42,132 nucleotides of DNA from Drouetiella hepatica Uher 2000/2452. Its GTDB lineage: Bacteria > Cyanobacteriota > Cyanobacteriia > Elainellales > Elainellaceae. Location of the stretch: contig JAHHHD010000043.1 of the NCBI GenBank assembly GCA_019359505.1, forward strand, positions 1-42,132. The letters are read 5' to 3'. Below, in pieces: positions 15,345 to 25,600 of the stretch (its first letter is position 1; every line of letters begins with the position of its first letter). Under the pieces are notes generated by a model. It ran no database searches. It was not told where the DNA came from and saw only the letters and a list, made by a program, of their open reading frames with translations. The translations under genes were made by a program, and so were the position numbers.

Positions 15345-16312
15345 CTATAGAACCCATTTGAGATCTTTTATAATGGAGAAATAAGGCATCTACAACCCTC
15401 AAATCTAGTTGCTATGGCATATTCCAGCAGTCTTACTGATGCAGAATGGGAAATTCTTGAACCCCTGTTGCCTCAGATATTACCGCAGAAGAAACGAACA
15501 CGACCCTCCAATTGGACTCAGCGGGAGATCATTGATGGCATCCTCTATCAACTCAAAAATGGGTGTAATTGGCAAGACCTGCCCAAAGACTTGCCTCCCT
15601 ACTCCACAGTTTATTGGCACTACAAGCAGTGGCGAGCCGCAGGAGTATTTGAGGAATTGATGAATGTTTTACACAGACAAGTACGGGAACAGGTCAAAAA
15701 AAGCCCAAGTGGACGAGGTTAATCCTCATTGATTCCCAAGCTGTGAAGAACACATGCAATGCGAGTGTAGATTCAAAGGGATTCTGTTTTTACAAAGCGA
15801 CCAATGGAATTAAAAGGCACCTAGCCGTCGATACACTTGGGTTTCCCTTCTTTACTCACTGCACAAAAGCTAATGTTTCCGATGATGCAGGATTAATTGA
15901 AATGCTGACACTCAACATTGATTATTTCAAATCGAAACCCGTCAATATTCCCAAGATCACCATCCTGCTAGATCACGGGTATCACATTGACACTTTGATC
16001 AAGGCGTTAGAGCAGGTTTATCCCCAGATCATGACAAAAATCAGGTTTGAGCTTTCCACGAAACCCTCGAAACAGGAAAAAGCAAAGCAAGGAAAATCTG
16101 GATTTGTCCCGGCTATTGCTCGCTGGGTGTACGCCCTTGGCGGGGCGAAGCCCTATGAACGATCCAATGCTTGGATGGAGCGTTGTAAAAGTCTAGTGAA
16201 GAACTTTGAGCGCACGCTATTTCATGCCACGACCAAAATCAATCTTTGCTTTATCAGGCTAATGCTGAAGCGGCTGGCAGCCCCTTCCTAAGATCTCAAA
16301 TGGGTTCTATAG
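15345..16312 (+). mobile_element. Complete IS5-family insertion sequence, 968 bp
   Basis: Both ends carry the same perfect 23-bp inverted repeat, beginning CTATAGAACCCATTTGAG on the left (15345-15367) and its mirror on the right (16290-16312). Because CTATAG is itself palindromic, the true ends and target duplication (TA or longer) cannot be separated. The inside holds one transposase gene in two frames. The element interrupts another inverted-repeat element whose ends lie at 15341 and 16460. Confidence 0.85.
15414..16291 (+). CDS. IS5-family DDE transposase read through a -1 frameshift
   Basis: Frame one (15414-15722) encodes the N-terminal part: SLTDAEWEILEPLLPQ, WTQREIIDGILYQLKNGCNW and a VYWHYKQW end. 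It stops at 15720. Frame two begins at a run of seven adenines followed by G (15696-15703) and continues with LILIDSQAVKNT, ILLDHGYH and NAWMERCKSLVKNFERT. The catalytic acids would be D in LILIDSQ, D in LLDHG and E in AWMERC. A slip back of one base on the A-run joins the halves, as is known for several IS5-family elements. The fused product would be about 290 residues. A broken gene is the alternative, but both frames and ends are well preserved. Confidence 0.78.
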
Positions 16313-16460
16313 CTGTTTCGGGGAGATAAGCTATGGGGAAAAGCTGAAAGGTATGAGCCAGCAGCATTTCAGCGTCTTTTGACCTCCGGACTTGAAATGC
16401 TTGACTAGCAAGCGTTTCAAGTCCTTATCTCCAAATACCTCCCTGAAACAGCCATAGAGC
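16313..16460. repeat. MITE-like inverted-repeat element split by the IS5-family insertion
   Basis: The right terminal repeat CTCCCTGAAACAGCCATAG (16439-16457) mirrors CTATAGCTGTTTCGGGGAG, formed by 16307-16325 or by 15345-15350 plus 16313-16325. The match extends to GGCTCTATAG at 15341-15350 on the far side of the IS. Removing the IS gives a unit of about 158 bp. Inside is a strong stem, GGACTTGAAATGCTTG (16388-16403) against CAAGCGTTTCAAGTCC (16409-16424). There is no coding capacity. No target duplication is visible. From 16461 to the giant gene's stop nothing else was recognised. Confidence 0.6.
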
Positions 16461-16678
16461 TAAAATCCAATCTAGAAGACATCTTCAGTATCTATTTTCT
16501 TTGACCAATAGATCAGCCCTGCTGCCGTTAAAGGGGGCATATCTTAGCGATCGGTGAGATGGTTTAACGATTTGCTCCAACGTTTTCAAGTGCGATCGAT
16601 TTCATATGTTGGCGACACAACCCCAAGTCCTGCCCTCAGGGAGCAGTTACCTACGCTCCGAGTTTAACCCGATCCCCT

Positions 16679-19600
16679 CTACGCGATCACGATATTTTGA
16701 TGTGTTACCGCTAAACCTTTCGAGAGTTCAGCTAGCTTGAACTGCTTGGACTCCTTACCTATACCATCTGCATCATAGAACAATGCTCCAGTAGATTGGT
16801 TATAGATAAAGCGATCGCTCTTATCCATTGCCTTTGCCCCCAAGCGGAACTGACGCTGGGTCAGGCTCGCGCCCACCTTTAGACCATTGACAGAACCAGA
16901 CACCAGAACTTCTAATACATCCTGACGGACTGAGAAGTCCATGATCTGATCTGCACCGGAAGCAGGAACTTCCAGCCTAAATTGGTCTGCTCCCTTACCG
17001 CCAATCAAGATATCGTTGCCACTATCGCCGACTAAGATGTCATTGCCATCATTGCCCATCAAGCGATCGCGCCCTGCACCGCCCCGCAGCATATCAGCAC
17101 CTGCACCTCCGTTCAGGATATCGTTGCCCTCATCACCCGACATCAGGTCATCACCTGTTTCGCCAAACAGCCTGTCGTCGCCGCCGTATCCAACCATGAC
17201 ATTGACTTTGCCTTGCATTCCACGCAGCACGTCTCTACCTTCTGTTCCGACAACTTTGCCGTAAGGTGAAGGAGCCTCTAGGTTTGTCAGTCCGGCATCA
17301 AAGCCACTGCCCGTGTTCTCAGCAATAACCTCAGCGATCGGCTTCGTTCCCGCGGCGGCTGCCTTCAGATCTTGAGCCGTTTCTTTCAGCAGCACATACT
17401 GCACTTTGCTAACTTGCTCTAGGACGCTATCCAGCGATTGACTCGTCATTACTGTTGCTACCCGCTGGCTACCTTCTGCGATGACTTGGGCGGCGCTGGC
17501 TGAAAGGGTTAGCAATTGTTGCCAGTTTTGTGAAGGTTCAGTGGTTTGCAGTTGGCTTACGACTGTTTCAATCAGACGTTGAATTTGAGCGGTATCACTC
17601 AAGTTAATGGAGCCTGGGGATAGGTTGCCAGTCGTGAGCAAAGCATTGACAACTGACTCGCTAATCTGAACAACAGATAACTTAGAGACTCCTCGTATGA
17701 ATTGGGTGGTCATGCCGATCAAGTTTTCTATCTGGACATGCGCTGTCATCAGTTTGACCCCGTTACTGTCTCCTGATTGGATGGCGGCAATCGGATCAAA
17801 GCTAGCTAAATCAATCTCGGGCGGCAGACCTAGCGTAGCTTTCACTACGGTCTGCGCTTGGGTGAGGTCAAGTCCACGCTGCACCAGTGCACTCACTAGC
17901 GTCGTAACAGGCGTAATCATGCTGTAGCCTGCGGGAGCCGCTAGCAATGTCTCTACAGCAAGATAGGTAAACGTATCCGTACCGCCCAGAGATACGAGTC
18001 TGCCTTCGCTGGGGTCGATCGCCCCATTCCTGTTGGTATCGAACTGTTCCATCGGGATTTGCAGATTATAGGTAGCATCTGCATTGCTGATGGTGAAAGG
18101 TTCGTTCGCATCCTGTAGTCCGTTGAAGTTAGCATCTAGGTAAATGGTGGCTCCGGCAATGTACTTATTAGAAGTCTTACCGCCATTGTCTCCACCGACG
18201 CTGAAGCTAGCAAGTTGGAAAGTGGCAAACCTTCTCTCCCAAACGGTGTCTCCAAATGATGTGACTTCAGCTCCCAAGAAAGCGTTGACTTCACCGTTAA
18301 GGTTGAATAGATCTTGGGGCTTGAGGATGCGAGGGAGAATTTCACTAATAGCGTGGAGTTTCTGATCGCTCTCTCCTTTTGCTTCACCAATATCCACTAG
18401 ATCTAATCCTACTTTGCCCTCAATACCCCCTTTGACATAGCCGCCAACTGCGAGAAGGTTCAACCCTGCTCCAGCCTCAATGGAGGCATTCACCTGTAAC
18501 TCATTGCCGGGTAAATCATCGACATAGAAGCCATCGAAGATCTCGTAGGACTTGTTTAAGGCATAGCTGCTTTGTTTCCATTGGTCAAGACCGAAGGTAT
18601 CAAAGCCGAAGGAGAGGTTCGTTTTGGCTTTAAACTCTCCTTTTAAAAGTCCGCCAATAGGTCCCCAAATAGAAAATTCCTTGTGGACATTGAAGCCAAA
18701 ATCGAGGTCGGGCATGTCGTACTTGAACAAATCGACACTAGGTTGACCCAGCAATAGACCGATCGCCGCCGCCGGATCAGTTAAGATCGGAAATTGGAGT
18801 CCTTCAATATTATTCAGCTTGGTTAAGAAATTTTTAGCCTGAGAACTGACCTTAGATTGAGCCAGTTGCTTACTCACATCAGTTTTTGCTAGAGTCGCAG
18901 TTTTGTTGCCTGTCTTGACTATCCCCTGTTTGTCCTGACCAAACTCAATTTTATGGGAACCCAAATCGATCTTGATATTGCCATCCTGCTTACTGAGGGT
19001 GCCGATTAGATCAGTGACTTCTTCAATTAACTCCAGCGCAACCAAGAAGCGGGTATCTACTTTCTTCCGAGCTAAGGTAGAACCAATTTCAATAATGGTG
19101 ACTTTGTTATCACGATTTTGGTCAAAAAAGCTGCCCAGCCCTAGCTCAGAGATCAGTTTAGTGTCCTGATTGAGGAACTTAATAATTGGCGAGAATGGCT
19201 TAATAATCTCATCAATTTTTGTCAAGATAGGCTTAGCAAAATCGCTAATGAATGTGCCCAGATCAATCTGCATGTTGTTGAACTGGATTGTAGATTTCTC
19301 TACCTTGTTTTTCTTCGCCACAGCTTCGCCGCCTGTCTTGCCGTCCGATTTTCCGGAAGCCAAATCAGTTTTCTTGTTATCTTGGGCATTGCTAGATTTG
19401 TCAGCACCAAGCGTGTCTGTTTTTGCTTTATCTTTGGTGGCTGTAGGCAGCTTTTTGTCGGAGTCGGAGGTCTTATTAGGCTTGTCTTGCGACTGACCAC
19501 CTTGAGCATCTGTTGTATCAGACGTTTTATTCTTGTCGGAAGTAATAGGCTTTTTAGAATCAGGCTTCTTGGTGTCCGGTCTTTGGCCCTCTTGTGAATC

Positions 19601-22600
19601 TCCCTGCGAATCTTCTTGGGACTTTTCTTGCTTCGTTGAGTTTGGCTTCTTGGTGTCAGACTTCTTGGTATCCGATTTTTGACCTTCTTGCGAATCTTCC
19701 TGTGCATCTTCTTGGGATTTTTCTTGCTTCGTTGAGTTTGGCTTCTTAGTATCCGATTTTTGACCTTCTTGTGAATCTCCCTGCGAATCTTCTTGGGACT
19801 TTTCTTGCTTCGTTGAGTTTGGCTTCTTGGTGTCGGGCTTCTTAGTATCCGATTTTTGACCTTCTTGTAAGTCACCCTGCGAATCTTCTTGGGACTTTTC
19901 TTGCTTCGTTGAGTTTGGCTTCTTGGTGTCAGACTTCTTGGTATCCGGTTTTTGACCCTCTTGCGAATCTTCTTGCGACTGGCCACCCTGGGTGTCTGTT
20001 GTATCCGGCGTTTTTTTCTTGTCGGAAGGAACAGAGTCTTTCTGCTTAACGATCGTTTTTGTAACCTCAATTTTGCCCGTGACTTTCACCGTCACTGTCT
20101 TCAGATCAATCCTAGCAATTTCAAGATTGAGAGAATTTTTGTTTTTGAAGCTATCGAAGTCCTTTGAGAACTCAGCATTCTTCAGCTCTTCAAGATCCTT
20201 GCCTCCAAACGGCAGTGCATTTTTGTTGATTAGATTCTGAACTTGTTTCAGAACTGTTGCTTTGTAAGCATTTGCATCGCCTTTTATTCCATTGGTCAAG
20301 GCGGCTTGCCAGTCCCGATGCTCCTTGAGGAACTGGGCAGATTCACCCTCAAATCGCTTCAGGTAATCAAAGTGAGTTTTCTGGTTAAAGTCTTTGTATC
20401 CACCGTTCAACATCAAATCAGAATTGAGATTTGGTCCCAAAAACTTCCTGTCCACCGTAAGTTTCGTGGTCAGTCTAGTTTTAGGATCTTGAATGGGGAA
20501 CGCGTTTTGTGAGGAATTTCTACGGACTTCATTCTTGATCCACCAGGGCAAGTTACCCAAGCGGATGAAGCGATCGATTAGCACATCCGTCTTGAGCTCA
20601 ACTGTGATTGTCTTAGACTCTAGAACAATTTCCGTAACAGTTTCTTGCTTCGTTGGATGTGGCTGAACAGAGCCGGGTTTTTTGATGTCCGGATTTTTGT
20701 CGTTGGAGAGTTTTTCCTGAGCGTTCCCTGGATCTTTGTCGTTAGAGGGTTTTTCCTGGGCGTTGCCTGGGTTTTTGCCACTTGAGGGTTTTTCCTGAGC
20801 GTTCCCTGGATCTTTGTCGTTAGAGGGTTTTTCCTGAGCATTCCCTGGATTTTTGCCACTTGAGGGTTTTTCCTGGGCATTCCCTGGATTTTTGCCACTT
20901 GAGGGTTTTTCCTGGGCATTCCCTAGATTTTTATCGTTGGAGGGTTTCTCCTGAGCGTTGCCTGGGTTTTTGCCGCTTGAGGGTTTTTCCTGAGCATTGC
21001 CTGAGGGTTTTTCCTGAGCATTGCCTAGATCTTTATCGTTGGAGAGTTTCTCCTGAGCGTTGCCTGGGTTTTTGCCGCTTGAGGGTTTTTCCTGAGCATT
21101 GCCTGAGGGTTTTTCCTGAGCATTGCCTGGATTTTTGCCACTTAAGGGCTTCTCTGGCTCAGCACTCTTCATAGGTTGAGTTTGCTTCGGCTCTGGCTTG
21201 CCATAACTGTAGTGGAATGCTTTCCAATCCACCTTGAAGTCAAAGTTGAGCGAGGGAATCACGTCACTGCCCAAAATGGTAGTTTTGGCTTTGAGGTCGA
21301 TGACGGGATTGATATCGAAGTCTGCATACAGCAGCTTGTCATCGCGGCTCTTCATTTTCAATTCTTTGAGAGTGAGGCGATCGCCATCATCTTTTGCACT
21401 AGGCTGATCCAGGTCATTCAAACCAAGCTTGAATTCACCTCCTACATAAGTGCCGCCCTCTTTGCCACCTTTCTTGTTCTTGGGCTTATTGTCCTGTACA
21501 TCAAGTTGCAAAAAGCCCAAGTTAGCAGTAGCCTTGAAATCATTGCTTAAGCCAAAGCCCAGTCCAGCCGTGAGTTCAGTGACTCCAGTGTCAATGAAGA
21601 ACCCAAGATCTTTGCTAAAGCCTATGCCTAGGGAGAGTCCGTACTCAAAAGCGCCGTCTACGGTACCTTGAGATTGCAGCGACAGCAAGCCTGGAAGCCC
21701 CAGGTCAATATCAAGGGGAATAGAGCCAATGTTATATCTATTGCCGACGCTGATTTGCAATTCGACTTCACCTTTTGAGGATTGGCTGGTGTCAATCTTG
21801 ACATCTACCCTATCAAAGTAGGGCTTCAGGCTTTTCTGAATGATCTTCTCAAATTCCTTCAGGCTGAAGCCTTTCTCATTGCCAATGCCACCTTCCAGAC
21901 CTTTTTTGAGGTCTTGGATGAAAGTTGGGGTGACTTTGTCAAGTTTGCCGAGGATGGGAACATCAACCTTCGCCATCTGGCTATCTACGACAGTCTGTAT
22001 CCGATCTAAGCCTTCTGATAAACCCTTTTTTGCTTCCTGAGCGTCATAAGCTTCTTTAACGCTCAACTTAAAAGTTTGGCTGGCAGATTTTCCTTCACTG
22101 TCACTAGCAGTAACTTTGATATTGAGATCGTCAATATCATTCAGGTCAGGCTTGCCAATAAAAAATTTCGTTTTAGGATCGAATTTGAGCCAGTCCGGCA
22201 GAGGGTCGCCATTTGCCAGAGTGGCTTTTAGGGTAAGGCGATCGCCATCCCCATCTTTGAAAGCTTTCTTAGAAACTTGGAAGCGGAAGGCTTCATTAAT
22301 TGGAGTGGTCAGGTCTTCGATCGCCTCTCCAACTCTAGGTTTCTCATTCAAATCTCGAATTGAGATTGTCAAGAACTTGTCGTCAGACAGCCCTCCATCA
22401 TCTGTGGTGCGGAGGCGGATGCTGTAGCGAGATTTTTCCTCAAAGTTTGGAGAGTCATTGATTAAGAGCTGACTATCTCGGATTACAAAAGCATTGTTAT
22501 CTTCGCTGCCTGCTCCATTGACTAGCGTATAGGTAAAGCGATCGCCCTTATCTTGATCTTTGCTACTCAGTTCGCCAATAACTGTTCGCTCATCCACGTT

Positions 22601-25600
22601 TTCATCAATCTGGTCGTTGCTGAGCAGGAGGCTAGTGGGCGCTTCATTGATGTCCTTAATAGCAAGCGTGACAGCACGCATATAAGTTAACCCGCTAGCA
22701 TCAGTGGTGCGAACCTGCACTTTGTAGTTAGATTTCTTCTCAAAATCGGGGGATTCGCGCAAAATGAGCTGATTGCCCCGGATGCCGAAGGAACCATTGT
22801 CGTTATCTCCATCCCCAGCTGCTAAGCGATAGGTGAAGGAGTCGTTCTCATCAGGGTCAACGGCGGTAAGTAGGGCTGCAATCGCTCCCACCTCTGTGTT
22901 TTCACGAACGCTATCTTCGCTGAAGCGGATGTTGGTGGGAGCCTCATTAACATTCTGAACTTTGACGTTCAGTGTTTTAGTAAAGGATAATCCCGTGTCA
23001 TCAGTGGTTCGTACCCGGATGGTATGGCGAGATTTGGCTTCAAAGTTAGGCGATTGCTTCAGAACCAGCTCGTTATCCTGAATTTTAAATAACTCATTGT
23101 CGCTATCTCCATCCCCAGAGACAAGGGTGTAACTATAATCATTGCCTCGGTCAGAATCGATAGCGCTGAGAATGCCTATTAGTGCGTTAGCATCAATGTT
23201 TTCACGGATAGTGTCGTTACTAAGGTGGATATCTGTTGGTGATTCATAAATATCGTTAGCGGTAATTTCAAACTGCCGCTCGATCGAGAGTCCGGTAGCA
23301 TCCGCAGTGCGAACTCGAATTTTGTAACTAGATTTTTTCTCAAAATCGGGAGCTTCATTGACGCGGAGCTGATTGCCGATAATGGTAAAGTCGCGATTAT
23401 CGTTATCACCTATCCCTTGCTCTAGGGTGTAAACAAATGTACCTTTCCCTTCTGGATCTTCAGTACTGAAACGACCTACGACTGTATCCGCAGGAATATT
23501 CTCATCCAAATCAGCTCTACTAAGCTTCAGGTTAGTAGGATCTTCGTCTACGTTGAGAACAGCAATCACGAAGGCGCGATCGATATGCAGTCCATCTTGA
23601 TCCGTAGTGCGAACGCGAACTCGGTAGGCGGGCTTGGCTTCCCGATCAGGAGACTCCATAACAAACAGTTTATTACCTGCAATCCGAAAAGCGGCGTTAT
23701 CGCGATCGCCATCCCCAGATACTAAACCATAGTTAAAGGTATCCCCTGCATCTACGTCACGAGTTGCTAAAGTCGCCACCAAAGTATTCACATCTACGTT
23801 TTCCAGGACGCTGGTATTGCTAGGAACGACATCACTGGGGCGATCGTTGATCGGATTTAAGTTAATTGTTGTCGTGGCTCCCACCAACGCATAAACGCTG
23901 CCATCATGACCGTTCCACTTGAAGTTGATGCTGCCATTAAAGTCTTTAGGCGGCACGTATCGGAGATTGTTCAAATCAGCAGTTGCAATTTCTTGATTTG
24001 TCTCGACTGCGGCACCATTCAGCGTCAGCGTTCCGGTCAATGGCAGATCGGTGATCTGAATTTTGCTGAGGACGCGAGGACTCTTGGTGACATGTTGGTT
24101 CAAGGATAGATCAGTGTCAATATCGCTAAAGCGATTAATGAACTCGCTAGCCGCAAACACAACCGTATTGTCCTCATCCAAGGTGCGATTGAAATCTGCA
24201 ACTGTGGGAATATCGTTAATTGGATCGATCGTAATATTGCTAGTGCTGTTAGCAACGGCATAAAGGCTCCCGTCTGAGGCGTTCCAGCTAAAGCTAACGT
24301 ATCCATTAAAGTTAGCATTTGGAACAAATTTGAGCTTGTTTAGCTCACCCACGCCAATCTCCTGATTGCTGCTGACGACGCTGTTGTCGAGCATCAGGGT
24401 TCCGTTGCTAGGCAGTGAGATAATCCGAATTTTGTTGAGGGAACTAGGCATCAAAGAGCCTTTGTTCAAATTTACATCGCGATCAATATCAAAGAACTTG
24501 CTGATGAAATCTGAGTCAAAGAACTCAATGGTCGTATCTTCATTACCTCCTGTGGCGATCGGGCTAACGACAGGTGCATCATTGACGGAAAAGAGCGTCA
24601 GGTTGATACTGGCTCCATTGTTGGCATAAGCTTCACCGTCAGAGCCTTTCCAGCCAAAGCTGATGTTGCCATTGAAGTTGGCATTGGGAATAAATTTGAG
24701 ACCATTCAGAGCTCCTGCAGCGATCTTCTGATTGATAGCAACTGCGTTACCACTCAGGAATAAGGCGCCACTAATCGGATCAGGCAGAGAGCTGATCTGA
24801 ATTTCCTGGAGGCTGTTGCCGCGCAGATCGGGAGCTTTATTGAGGGTAGGATCAGCATCGATCGGATCGCTGAAACTGCCGATAAAATCACTGAGGCTAA
24901 AATCGATCGCGTTATCTTCATTGGCAGAGCGATTGATGTCGCTGATGGTGGGGAGATCGTTTTCCCAGGCAATATTGACGTTGGCACTAGCTTCATTGGC
25001 AGAATAAGTCTGACCATCCGTTGCTTTCCATGTGAAGCCGACATTCCCATTAAAGTTTTCGTCAAATTCAAAGCTGAGATTGTCTAGCTCGTTGAGGTCA
25101 ATCTCTTGTCCTGGAGTAACGTTCGCTCCTGATAGTTTGAGCGTACCGTCACTCGGCAAATCAATGACTTTGATTTTCTTCAGCGATTTACCATCTTCAC
25201 CCTGAAAGCGGCTCTCAAAATCTGCTTTCGCAAAGTAAATGGCTAGATCTCCTTCAGCGGCAGATCTATCAATGTTACTAATAGTCGGAGCATCCGCCAC
25301 AGCATTTACCTGAATCAGTTGAGCTTCAGCAGTATTATTGCTGAATGCATTGCCAATGGGGTTAAACTGGCTGCCTACCGCTCCTTTTGTTTGATCCCAA
25401 ACTTTGAAGGCGAAAAAAGGTTTACCATCGCTTGCCTTTTCATAGTCGGTGTTATCGCTATTCTCATTGAGTTGAGGCATAAAATAGAGCCGACCATTTG
25501 CACCCAGTAGCAGGGCGTTGGTGTCAGAAATGGCAGGCAGCGCTTGCCAGTTTGCCCCATCGTCGGTGCTGTAGTACCAAGTGCCTTCGCTAAGGTCGGC

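Noticed and set aside
16618-16660. CTGCCCTcAGGGAGCAG as a terminator for the giant gene
   Set aside because: The stem is imperfect with no T-run on the minus strand; support is too weak.
19300-20070. 256-codon minus-strand frame inside the giant gene, Arg/Lys/Ser-rich
   Set aside because: It is an alternative frame of the coding repeat block; the giant frame is continuous through the same DNA with recognisable domains.
20690-21150. Regularly spaced repeats that might suggest a CRISPR array
   Set aside because: The units are contiguous, in frame and code for GNAQEKPS; there are no unique spacers and no cas genes.
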